Source of the DNA: Amaranthus tricolor
Taxonomy: Eukaryota > Streptophyta > Magnoliopsida > Caryophyllales > Amaranthaceae
NCBI RefSeq assembly: GCF_026212465.1
Contig: NC_080057.1
Coordinates: 8,047,398-8,111,397 of the forward strand
Direction: 5' to 3'
DNA length: 64,000 bases
The position numbers and the translations under genes are program-made. The notes beneath the pieces were generated by a model. The model was not told the origin of the DNA. It did no database searches and saw only the letters and a program-made list of their open reading frames with translations. Positions 9,800-21,200 of the stretch are shown one piece after another. Position 1 is the stretch's first letter. Each line of letters opens with the position of its first letter.

Positions 9800-12700
9800 T
9801 CCTCCTCTTCTTCAAAGGGAATTGCCCTCAATTCTTCATCATCATAATATAGTGCAAGATCACCCACATTGAACGTACTTGAGACGCCATGCCTTCCACC
9901 CAAATCAACCTTGTATGCATTGTCATTGATCTTTTCCACTACTTCAAATGGACCTTCAGCTCGTGGCATGAGCTTGTTTTTCCTTTGACTAGGAAATCTT
10001 TCTTTCCTCATGTAAATCCACACTAAGTCACCAACTTCAAAGTTCTTCACGTTCCTAACTCTTTTGTTGGCTTGTTTCTTGTAAGTCTCATTGGCCTTTT
10101 CAATATTCTTCCTCACTTCCTTGTGAATCTTGACCATGAACTCGGCTTGCTCTTTTGCACCTCCATGCACAAACTTATCTTGAGGTAGAGCAATAAGATC
10201 AATAGGAACATAGGGATTAACCCCGTAGACTACTTCAAAAGGTGAATACCTTGTAGTAGCACTAGGAGTCCTATTGTAAGCAAACTCGGCATGAGCAAGC
10301 TTAACATCCCATTCCTTAGTACTCTTATTAACTAAGGTCCTAAGCAAAGAACCAAGCACTCTATTCACCACTTCGGTTTGACCATCGGTTTGTGGATGGT
10401 GTGAAGTAGAAAACAGTAACTTTGTTCCCATTAGGCGCCATATTGATTTCCAAAAATGACTAAGGAACTTTGTATCACGATCAGACACAATGGTGCATGG
10501 CACCCCATGAAAACGAACCACTTCCTCAAAATATAGCTTAGCCACTTTCATGGCATCTTCAGTTTTATGACATGGAATGAAGTGAGCCATTTTTGAGAAC
10601 CTATCAACAACCACCATTATTGAATCTTTACCCCTTTGAGTTCTAGGTAAAACTACAATAAAATCCATACTAATATCTTCTCAAGGTCTCTCGGGAACTG
10701 GCAAAGGCTTGTAAAGACTCTTATGGAACACCATCTTTGCCCTTTGACAAGTAGAGCAACGACTAACCACATGATGAACCGTGGCTGACATCTTTGGCCA
10801 ATAAAAGTGAGCTTGAAGAAGCTCCATTGTCTTTTGAATCCCAACGTGACCAGCCAGACCTCCTCCATGAACTTCATGAATCAACAAACTTCTAATTGGA
10901 CACTTAGGAATGCATAATCTATTTCCCTTGAAAAGAAAACCATCATGTAAGGAAAATAAATCATAAACTCCATGAACACATTTCTCCATGACGTCATTAA
11001 AATCACCATCTTCCTTGTAGTACTCTTTGATCAAATCAAAACCAAGGACCTTTGCTTCAACAACTCCAAGAAAATTATGCCTCCTAGATAAGGCATCCGC
11101 AACAACATTAGCTTTTCCACTTTTGTACTTAGAGGAAAAGTTAAAGGTTTGCAAGAACTCCACCCACTTAGCATGCCTCGAATTCAGCTTCTTTTGGCCA
11201 TGAATGAATCTTAAAGACTCATGATCAGAATGTAGTATGAACGGTTGTGGCCTCAAATAATGTGACCAATGATCTAAAGCTCTTACCATTGCATAGAACT
11301 CTTTATCATAGGTGGAATAATTCAGCTTGCCTTGGCTCAACTTCTCGCTAAAATAAGCGATTGGACGCCCTTCTTGGATCAACACGGCGCCAATTCCTCT
11401 CCCACTTGCATCACATTCAACCTCAAACGGCTTGGAAAAATTTGGAAGTGCAAGAATAGGAGTGTTGCACATTTTTTCCTTCACTTCTTCAAAGGCCTTT
11501 TGAGCTTGTGGAGTCCACTCGAACGCCCCCTTTTTAGTACACTCAGTTATAGGAGCCATGAGTGTGCTAAAATTCTTGATAAACCTTCTATAGAAAGAAG
11601 CCAGTCCATGAAAAGAACGGACCTCCGTGAGTGTTTTAGGACTAGGCCATGATTGAATTGCTTCAATCTTGCTAGGATCCACCTTCACGCCATCACCTGA
11701 AAATTTGGTGATGAAAATGTGTTGCCTTTGTGGTGCCAAGGGCTCCTCCACACGTGCTTGCAATGCCCTTCTAACCACTAAATTGGTGTTGTCCTCCATC
11801 TCCGGAAAGCAATCATCTTCCCCATCCTCTTCCTTAGGACTTTCAGTCTCCTCTTCTTCAGTTTCAAATTCCTCCCAATTTATGTTTTGGGTGGCTATGA
11901 GCCTAACCTCTTGCATGGTTAAGGCCTTTGAATTAGGACAATCCTTTTTGAAATGTCCTCTACCTCCACACTTGTAACAGACAATGTCGCTAAGTTTGAA
12001 GTCTTTCTTGTCTTTCTTAGGTGATTCATTTGACTTGCTAAAGGAAAAACCCTCCTTCACGGTGAAGGGTGGTTTGCGCACCACTGGAGTAGTGGTAGGC
12101 GTTTTCTTCTTTTTCCTCCTAGCATCAAACTTGGTCACAAGTTTGCAAGCTTCCACAAACGTGAGGTTAGTGTAACCTTCAAGCTTGTCTTGTAATTCTT
12201 GATCCAACCCAGCTACAAAACGCCCCATTTTGAGCTCTTCATTTTCAGTTACTTCACACACAATGGCAAGCCTATCAAACTCTTTGATGTAGTCTTCCAC
12301 TGAATCGCCATTTTGTTGTAAAGTGCTCCACTTCACATATTGGCTTTGCTTATAATTGTGAGGAATAAAACGGTCTCTCATCCGTTTCTTTAACTTGTTC
12401 CAAGTTGATATGGGAGCTTTACCCCTAAGGGTACGTGCCCTTTGTTCTCCTTGCAACCAACTGTCACCATAGCCCTTCAGTTTCACCTTGGCTATCTTAT
12501 ATTTCTGCACTTCTTCTTGAATATCCTTGTACTTAAAGTACCTTTCCAATGATTTCTCCCACTCCAGGTACTTCTCTGGATCAAGTGACCCATCAAAGGA
12601 AGGGACGTCTACTTTGAGACTCCTATCCTCCCTCCTAGGTGGAGGTTCTTCATCTTGATCTCTCCTATCTTGCTCCTTCAAGAGTCTTGCCATTAAGGCA

Positions 12701-12807
12701 GCAAGATTCCCTTGTAGATTGGCATTAGTTTCGGCCAATCTTTCTTGACTAGCAATGGAACGATTTAGAGCTTCCAAAGCTACCCTCAAATCTTGATTCT
12801 CTCCCAT
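9628..12807 (-). pseudogene. gag-pol: Deleted Gag-Pol with nonsense codon (unit 3)
   Basis: Same architecture as unit 1, with TGA at 10683-10681. Two bases mark it as a relative of unit 4: C at 9960 (Pro to Ala just before the GPF motif) and C at 11368 (silent, in RNase H). One change is private: A at 12046, which gives Phe instead of Ser at about residue 254 in the linker before the CCHC knuckle. Confidence 0.9.
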
Positions 12808-12871
12808 GATATGTAGGTATTCGACCCCTTTGGAAGTGTTTAGAAAAACTCCCCCTACCTGACGCGCCAAA

Positions 12872-13890
12872 TGATGTGTAAACAAGACGAGAAACCTTGT
12901 TACAAAATGATAAGTTAAAGGGGTCACACGTTTTTTGGTATATTTTTTTAGTATGATCAGATTAGTTAGGGGAACTCTCACCCTAAACTTGAGGATATAA
13001 CAAGGAGGAACACTCACTCACTTGTTTGGGTGTAGCTTAGATTAGGGAACTCTCACCAAATCGTCAACTACAAGCTTTAGTTTTAGGAACTCTCACTAAA
13101 ACTCTAACTCTTCAAATTTGGAACACTCAAATTTGGACAATTAAAATTGACTAAACACAAGTCAAGTTCAATAAACAAAACACAAGTTTTTTGGCAAATT
13201 TCTGGATATCTTTTTCATTCATCAAAGTATGCTATATATAGCATTCTTACAACCTTTCACTTGCCTAAATAAATTCAACAAAAGAAAATAAAAAGACAAC
13301 AAAATAAAAGAGGATTAAGTGGCTAATCAATGTCCACATTAATCTCCATTACACACACTTAAGACTAATTAAACAAAGCTTAAAACTAGGATAAATGTTC
13401 AGCAATTAATCTCTCAAAAACTGTTCAATACCGTCATTCAAAGCTGCCCCTTGAATTCCAAAACCGCCGCTTTAAATGAGATTAAAAACAAGCTGCCCCT
13501 TGAATTCCAAAACTGCCGCTTTAAATGAGATTAAAAACTAGCTTTAAATCTCCTTAAGACATACCCCTTTGTATTCCAAAACTGCAGCTTTAAATGAGAT
13601 TGAAAACCATCTTTAAATCTCCTTAAAACACGCCCCTTTGAATTCCAAAACTGTTTGGAATTTATTCCTTGTAACCGACATTAATTCACACGTGTATTGA
13701 AGCTTGAAAAACCCCCAATTACTTGATGCTTTCAACAAGGTTAATTACACTAAGTGAAGTGCAACCCCTTGTAAAAATTATTGGACCAAAACCGTGCATA
13801 GGATTAAAGAAGGACTTGGACAAAAATAATTCCCTTGCATTGGATTGGACTTGGACATCTTGGACACTTGTACCTTGACCATCTTGGTCA
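12872..13890 (-). mobile_element. LTR 4 of the tandem array (1019 bp)
   Basis: Shared LTR between units 3 and 4, with TATA box at 13233-13240 and subrepeats at 13443-13653. Same ends as LTR 1. Confidence 0.88.
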
Positions 13891-16800
13891 TCCTCCTCTT
13901 CTTCAAAGGGAATTGCCCTCAATTCTTCATCATCATAATATAGTGCAAGATCACCCACATTGAACGTACTTGAGACGCCATGCCTTCCACCCAAATCAAC
14001 CTTGTATGCATTGTCATTGATCTTTTCCACTACTTCAAATGGACCTTCAGCTCGTGGCATGAGCTTGTTTTTCCTTTGACTAGGAAATCTTTCTTTCCTC
14101 ATGTAAATCCACACTAAGTCACCAACTTCAAAGTTCTTCACGTTCCTAACTCTTTTGTTGGCTTGTTTCTTGTAAGTCTCATTGGCCTTTTCAATATTCT
14201 TCCTCACTTCCTTGTGAATCTTGACCATGAACTCGGCTTGCTCTTTTGCACCTCCATGCACAAACTTATCTTGAGGTAGAGCAATAAGATCAATAGGAAC
14301 ATAGGGATTAACCCCGTAGACTACTTCAAAAGGTGAATACCTTGTAGTAGCACTAGGAGTCCTATTGTAAGCAAACTCGGCATGAGCAAGCTTAACATCC
14401 CATTCCTTAGTACTCTTATTAACTAAGGTCCTAAGCAAAGAACCAAGCACTCTATTCACCACTTCGGTTTGACCATCGGTTTGTGGATGGTGTGAAGTAG
14501 AAAACAGTAACTTTGTTCCCATTAGGCGCCATATTGATTTCCAAAAATGACTAAGGAACTTTGTATCACGATCAGACACAATGGTGCATGGCACCCCATG
14601 AAAACGAACCACTTCCTCAAAATATAGCTTAGCCACTTTCATGGCATCTTCAGTTTTATGACATGGAATGAAGTGAGCCATTTTTGAGAACCTATCAACA
14701 ACCACCATTATTGAATCTTTACCCCTTTGAGTTCTAGGTAAAACTACAATAAAATCCATACTAATATCTTCTCAAGGTCTCTCGGGAACTGGCAAAGGCT
14801 TGTAAAGACTCTTATGGAACACCATCTTTGCCCTTTGACAAGTAGAGCAACGACTAACCACATGATGAACCGTGGCTGACATCTTTGGCCAATAAAAGTG
14901 AGCTTGAAGAAGCTCCATTGTCTTTTGAATCCCAACGTGACCAGCCAGACCTCCTCCATGAACTTCATGAATCAACAAACTTCTAATTGGACACTTAGGA
15001 ATGCATAATCTATTTCCCTTGAAAAGAAAACCATCATGTAAGGAAAATAAATCATAAACTCCATGAACACATTTCTCCATGACGTCATTAAAATCACCAT
15101 CTTCCTTGTAGTACTCTTTGATCAAATCAAAACCAAGGACCTTTGCTTCAACAACTCCAAGAAAATTATGCCTCCTAGATAAGGCATCCGCAACAACATT
15201 AGCTTTTCCACTTTTGTACTTAGAGGAAAAGTTAAAGGTTTGCAAGAACTCCACCCACTTAGCATGCCTCGAATTCAGCTTCTTTTGGCCATGAATGAAT
15301 CTTAAAGACTCATGATCAGAATGTAGTATGAACGGTTGTGGCCTCAAATAATGTGACCAATGATCTAAAGCTCTTACCATTGCATAGAACTCTTTATCAT
15401 AGGTGGAATAATTCAGCTTGCCTTGGCTCAACTTCTCGCTAAAATAAGCGATTGGACGCCCTTCTTGGATCAACACGGCGCCAATTCCTCTCCCACTTGC
15501 ATCACATTCAACCTCAAACGGCTTGGAAAAATTTGGAAGTGCAAGAATAGGAGTGTTGCACATTTTTTCCTTCACTTCTTCAAAGGCCTTTTGAGCTTGT
15601 GGAGTCCACTCGAACGCCCCCTTTTTAGTACACTCAGTTATAGGAGCCATGAGTGTGCTAAAATTCTTGATAAACCTTCTATAGAAAGAAGCCAGTCCAT
15701 GAAAAGAACGGACCTCCGTGAGTGTTTTAGGACTAGGCCATGATTGAATTGCTTCAATCTTGCTAGGATCCACCTTCACGCCATCACCTGAAAATTTGGT
15801 GATGAAAATGTGTTGCCTTTGTGGTGCCAAGGGCTCCTCCACACGTGCTTGCAATGCCCTTCTAACCACTAAATTGGTGTTGTCCTCCATCTCCGGAAAG
15901 CAATCATCTTCCCCATCCTCTTCCTTAGGACTTTCAGTCTCCTCTTCTTCAGTTTCAAATTCCTCCCAATTTATGTTTTGGGTGGCTATGAGCCTAACCT
16001 CTTGCATGGTTAAGGCCTTTGAATTAGGACAATCCTTTTTGAAATGTCCTCTACCTCCACACTTGTAACAGACAATGTCGCTAAGTTTGAAGTCTTTCTT
16101 GTCTTTCTTAGGTGATTCATTTGACTTGCTAAAGGAAGAACCCTCCTTCACGGTGAAGGGTGGTTTGCGCACCACTGGAGTAGTGGTAGGCGTTTTCTTC
16201 TTTTTCCTCCTAGCATCAAACTTGGTCACAAGTTTGCAAGCTTCCACAAACGTGAGGTTAGTGTAACCTTCAAGCTTGTCTTGTAATTCTTGATCCAACC
16301 CAGCTACAAAACGCCCCATTTTGAGCTCTTCATTTTCAGTTACTTCACACACAATGGCAAGCCTATCAAACTCTTTGATGTAGTCTTCCACTGAATCGCC
16401 ATTTTGTTGTAAAGTGCTCCACTTCACATATTGGCTTTGCTTATAATTGTGAGGAATAAAACGGTCTCTCATCCGTTTCTTTAACTTGTTCCAAGTTGAT
16501 ATGGGAGCTTTACCCCTAAGGGTACGTGCCCTTTGTTCTCCTTGCAACCAACTGTCACCATAGCCCTTCAGTTTCACCTTGGCTATCTTATATTTCTGCA
16601 CTTCTTCTTGAATATCCTTGTACTTAAAGTACCTTTCCAATGATTTCTCCCACTCCAGGTACTTCTCTGGATCAAGTGACCCATCAAAGGAAGGGACGTC
16701 TACTTTGAGACTCCTATCCTCCCTCCTAGGTGGAGGTTCTTCATCTTGATCTCTCCTATCTTGCTCCTTCAAGAGTCTTGCCATTAAGGCAGCAAGATTC

Positions 16801-16898
16801 CCTTGTAGATTGGCATTAGTTTCGGCCAATCTTTCTTGACTAGCAATGGAACGATTTAGAGCTTCCAAAGCTACCCTCAAATCTTGATTCTCTCCCAT
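13719..16898 (-). pseudogene. gag-pol: Deleted Gag-Pol with nonsense codon (unit 4)
   Basis: Same architecture as unit 1, with TGA at 14774-14772. It carries the unit-3/4 markers (C at 14051 and C at 15459) but keeps Ser at residue 254. It is the most upstream unit in element orientation, and its 5' LTR is the one broken at 17364. Confidence 0.9.
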
Positions 16899-16962
16899 GA
16901 TATGTAGGTATTCGACCCCTTTGGAAGTGTTTAGAAAAACTCCCCCTACCTGACGCGCCAAA

Positions 16963-17364
16963 TGATGTGTAAACAAGACGAGAAACCTTGTTACAAAATG
17001 ATAAGTTAAAGGGGTCACACGTTTTTTGGTATATTTTTTTAGTATGATCAGATTAGTTAGGGGAACTCTCACCCTAAACTTGAGGATATAACAAGGAGGA
17101 ACACTCACTCACTTGTTTGGGTGTAGCTTAGATTAGGGAACTCTCACCAAATCGTCAACTACAAGCTTTAGTTTTAGGAACTCTCACTAAAACTCTAACT
17201 CTTCAAATTTGGAACACTCAAATTTGGACAATTAAAATTGACTAAACACAAGTCAAGTTCAATAAACAAAACACAAGTTTTTTGGCAAATTTCTGGATAT
17301 CTTTTTCATTCATCAAAGTATGCTATATATAGCATTCTTACAACCTTTCACTTGCCTAAATAAA
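16963..17364 (-). mobile_element. LTR 5 of the tandem array, truncated
   Basis: Only the first 402 bp (plus-strand order) of the 1019-bp LTR are present. They end ...CCTAAATAAA, where intact copies continue TTCAACAAAAG. The TATA box (17324-17331) remains, but the upstream U3 with its subrepeats is gone. The plus-strand element starts at the next base. The missing LTR part is not found on the far side of that element. Confidence 0.88.
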
Positions 17365-18052
17365 TGATCCAAGATCAAATACGTTATCTCATGAGCCGAT
17401 TGCTTTAGTTCTTGAAGTACTTGGTTTTAATCCTTTTAAATCTGAATTTGTTACATGTCTAACTTGGGTTGAAGATTAAGTGAAGCTACATATATATTGG
17501 TTGGACGTCACTTTGATAGGTCCAAGTTTAGCTATGTTTTTTAAAGTCTTTTTACCACTTAAATCTGATTAATTAGCTACTGCATGCTTAGGGAACAACT
17601 TAAATCAGCCTAATGCATGCTTTGGAGGCTATTTAATGTTGTTTTGTGAGTTCCAATGCTTGTTCCCCATGCTTGGACGTCCCACCTTAATTTCTCTTGC
17701 TTTTTAGCTTCCTTTTGCTGTTGTAACTCTATTTAAAGAGAGCTATTCATGAATGAAAGTTCAGACTTGTTTTATGAATCAACCTTTGTGTTTTCTTCTT
17801 GCCTATCTTTGTGTTTGTCCAAGGTTAACAAGAGTTCTTTAATACTTTGAGTGTGTTCTTGAGTATTAAACTAGGGGAGATTGAGTTTGTCTTGTCTCTA
17901 GCCTAAATACTATTGCATTGAGTTTGTTCTTGTGCTTTGGTTGTCCTATTTTCATTCAAATATACATTCTGTCCAAATTACTTCTTCTTTCTTTTCTTTT
18001 GTCCTTCTCCTTCCTTAATCATTTAGGAAGTCTTGAATTAGCATTTACATCA
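17365..18052 (+). mobile_element. 5' LTR of the complete element (688 bp)
   Basis: Begins TGATCCAAGATC and ends TTTACATCA (TG...CA). A TATA-like TATTTAAA lies at 17730-17737, so transcripts should start around 17760-17770. Same length as the copy at 22481-23168, offset 5116 bp. Confidence 0.92.
17730..17737 (+). promoter_or_regulatory. LTR TATA-like box
   Basis: TATTTAAA in mid-LTR, the best core-promoter candidate. The 3' LTR copy is at 22846-22853 and the same box occurs in the short element's LTRs. Confidence 0.5.
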
Positions 18053-18054
18053 TT

Positions 18055-18066
18055 TGGTATCAGAGC
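18055..18066 (+). other. Primer-binding site, tRNA-iMet type
   Basis: TGGTATCAGAGC starts two bases after the LTR end. This is the well-known plant retrotransposon site complementary to the 3' end of initiator tRNA-Met. Confidence 0.9.
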
Positions 18067-18155
18067 TTTGGTATTTTAAAGAGTGTTTCAAAGTGTTAAT
18101 TCATTCAAAATAAACACAAAATATCAGACTTGCTGTTGTGTTGCTTTCGGTTTTT

Positions 18156-18161
<6 letters not shown>

Positions 18162-18195
<34 letters not shown>
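18162..18195 (+). other. 34-base poly(A) tract in the leader, just before gag
   Basis: An uninterrupted run of 34 A ends five bases before the gag ATG at 18201. The short element has a 13-A run at the same place. It lies in the untranslated leader. The length may vary through slippage or sequencing error. Confidence 0.85.
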
Positions 18196-18198
<3 letters not shown>

Positions 18199-18200
18199 TT

Positions 18201-21200
18201 ATGGCTGAAGAAAACCTCGCTGAGCTATTGAGATCAATCAATTTGAGGTTAGAAAGAATGGAGAAAAAAAATGAAGAGCGTGAGATTGAAAAACAAAAGC
18301 AAGATACAAGAATGGATGCTATGGCTGATATGCTTTTAAAAGCTACAAGAAAAATTGGTGAGATTGAAAATGAGGATTCTAGTAGTGGAAATAATTATAA
18401 ATCTTTTGATGAAGATAGGGGGCTTAGAATTAATCTTCCAGAATTCGATGGAGGTCATGATAGCGAATCATTTCTTGATTGGCTAAGGCAAATTGAAACC
18501 GTGTTTGAATATAAGGAGTATGATGATAAAAAGAAGTTTAAGCTTGCTGTTCTTAAACTCACTAAACTTGCTGCCTTATGGTACGAAAATGTTAAAGCAA
18601 ATAGAAGAAGAGAAGGAAAAAATAAAATGGACTCTTGGGAAAAATTTAAAAAAAAGATGAGGGATAAATGGGTGAGTAAGGAGTATGAGCAGGAGCAATA
18701 CTTGAAACTTACACATCTTTCACAAGAAAATGAGATGAGTGTGGAAGAATACATTAGAGAGTTTGAAAAACTATGTTTGATTTGTGATTTGCAAGAGAAG
18801 GAAGCCTTTAAAATTGCTCGTTTCATTAAAGGGCTGTCCAAAAATATTTGTAGAAAAGTGGAAGTTACTCATTATGCTTCTTTTAGTGATGTTTGCAAAT
18901 TGGCTTTGAAATATGAAGCACAATCCAAGGAAGAGAAAGAGAAGGAAAAGCCTAAGTTTCCTTACAAAGGTACTTCAAAGTTTACTCCTTCCAACTCAAA
19001 AGGGAGTACTTTTCAAAGTAAGGCTTTCCCATCTAGTTTTATAAGCGAAAAATCGAAAGAAAAGGCTGTTGTGTCGCCTAGTGAACTTGCAACAAGGAGG
19101 AAATGTTTTAAATGTCATGGAAGAGGACATATTGCTAGTGAATGTCCTAGCAAGGCTGTTTTAACATCTACTCAGTGTGCTATTATGGATGAAGAGGAAA
19201 AAATGTATAATTTTGTGGCAAATGAAGTGGAAGATTTGGAGGATGATTATGAGGAGGAAATACAACCAGAAGATGAGTACAATATGATGGTGGTTCGAAA
19301 AGTGCTATTTAGTGAGCCACAAGCTGATTTGAAGCAACGCCACAATTTGTTTCATACTAGATGCAAAATTGGAGAGAAGACTTGCAATGTTATAGTTGAT
19401 AGCGGTGCACAAACTGATGTAGTATCATCTGAAGTTGTGAGTAAGCTGAAGTTAGCTACTAGAGATCATGAAGAACCTTACAAGTTGAATTGGTTGAATG
19501 ATAGCACTGGAATAAGGGTGAGGAAGCAAGCTTTGGTTTCTTATTCTATTGGAGGCTTTGAAGATGAAAGATGGTGCGATGTAATTCCCATGGATGCTTG
19601 TCACTTGCTGCTTGGAAGACCATGGCAATTTGATCACAATTCGGAGCATAGAGGAAAAAGTAATGAGTATATTGTAACAAAAAAAGATGGTAGAAAAGTC
19701 AAATTAATTCCCTTACCCCCTAAAGTTGCTAAGAAAGAAAAAGACAAAAGCAACTATCTTGTAACATGTAATGAGTTTGAAAAAATAGTGGATGAATATG
19801 GTGGTGGTTATGCTTTGGTTCTAAGGACCAAAGATCAGATTAGTACTTCTTGTGATAACTCATCTTCCTTAAATGAGTTATTAGAAGAGTACAAAGATGT
19901 ATTTCCAAATGACTTGCCCAAGGGCCTCCCACCAATAAGAGGCATTGAGCACGCCATTGACTTGATTCCTGGAGCACCTTTGCCAAATAAAGCTGCTTAT
20001 AGATGTAACCCCGAGGAAAGTAAAGAGCTTGAGAGGCAAGTGAGTGAGTTGATTGAAAGGGGCTACGTGAGAGAAAGTCTTAGTCCTTGTGCTGTCCCTG
20101 CCTTTTTAGTGCCTAAGAAAGATGGCACTTGGAGAATGTGTGTAGATAGTAGATCCATAAATAACATAACCATCAAATACCGTTTTCCTATGCCTAGGTT
20201 GCAAGATATGCTTGATGAATTAAGTGGAGCCTTAGTCTTTTCAAAAATAGATTTAAGGAGTGGTTATCATCAAATGAGAATAAGGGAAGGGGATGAATGG
20301 AAAACTGCTTTTAAAACAAAACAAGGGTTATATGAGTGGTTAGTGATGCCATTTGGGCTTTGCAATGCTCCAAGTTCTTTCATGAGGTTAATGAATGAGG
20401 TTCTCCGTCCTTTTCTTAATAATTTTGTTGTTGTTTACTTGGATGATATTCTAGTGTATAGTAAAAACAATGAAGACCATATGGTGCATTTGAAGAGGTT
20501 GTTTGAAAAATTGAGGGAAGTAAAGTTGTATGGAAAGCTTGAGAAGTGTTTTTTCATGACCCCTAGTGTGTCATTTTTGGGATACATTGTGACTAGAGAA
20601 GGAGTGCAAGTAGATCCAGAAAAGGTTAAGGCAGTTAAGTCTTGGTTGGCTCCAACCAATGTGCATGAGGTAAGGAGTTTTCATGGGCTTGCTTCTTTCT
20701 ATAGGCGGTTCATTAGAAACTTCTCTTCTATTATGGCTCCCATTACCGAGTTAACAAAAAAGGGTGAATTTGAATGGACTGAAAATGCTCAAAGGGCTTT
20801 TGATAAAGTCAAATACATGCTTTGCAATGCACCTATACTTGTTCTCCCTGATTTTAACAACGTGTTTGAAGTAGAGTGTGATGCAAGTGGGGTTGGAATA
20901 GGGGCTGTCCTTATTCAAGAAAAGAAGCCAGTAAGTTTCTTTAGTGAGAAGTTAAGTGAGGCTAAATTGAATTACTCTACTTATGATCGTGAATTTTATG
21001 CCATCGTTAGAGCTCTTGATCATTGGTCTCATTACCTTAGACCAAAACCCTTTGTTCTTCATTCTGATCATGAGGCTTTAAAATTCATAAATGGGCAACA
21101 AAAACTTAATAAAAGACATGCAAAGTGGGTAGAATTTCTTCAATCATTTACCTTTAGCTCCAAATATAAAGATGGAAAAAGTAATATTGTAGCTGATGCT

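Larger units (their letters stand above)
1..17364 (-). repeat. Head-to-tail tandem array of a Ty3/gypsy LTR retrotransposon, 4091-bp period
   Basis: Position 1 matches 4092, and every landmark recurs at +4091, +8182 and +12273. Each period is one LTR (1019 bp) plus one internal region (3072 bp). The order is LTR-internal-LTR-internal with single shared LTRs, so this is not a series of separate insertions with their own LTR pairs and target duplications. It holds part of one internal region (1-598), four complete internal regions and four complete LTRs, then an LTR cut at 17364. The units differ by only a few substitutions. The array continues beyond the left edge. Likely origins are unequal exchange between LTRs or insertion of a circular or concatenated copy. 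An assembly error is possible but would have to reproduce the unit-specific substitutions. Confidence 0.95.

Noticed and set aside
18055..18066. tRNA-like sequence after the LTR.
   Set aside because: It is only the 12-base complement of a tRNA 3' end used for priming; no tRNA gene structure is present.
18138..18200. A lysine-rich N-terminal extension of the intact polyprotein.
   Set aside because: It comes from translating the poly(A) run after a GTG. The ATG at 18201 fits better and matches the start of the related short ORF.
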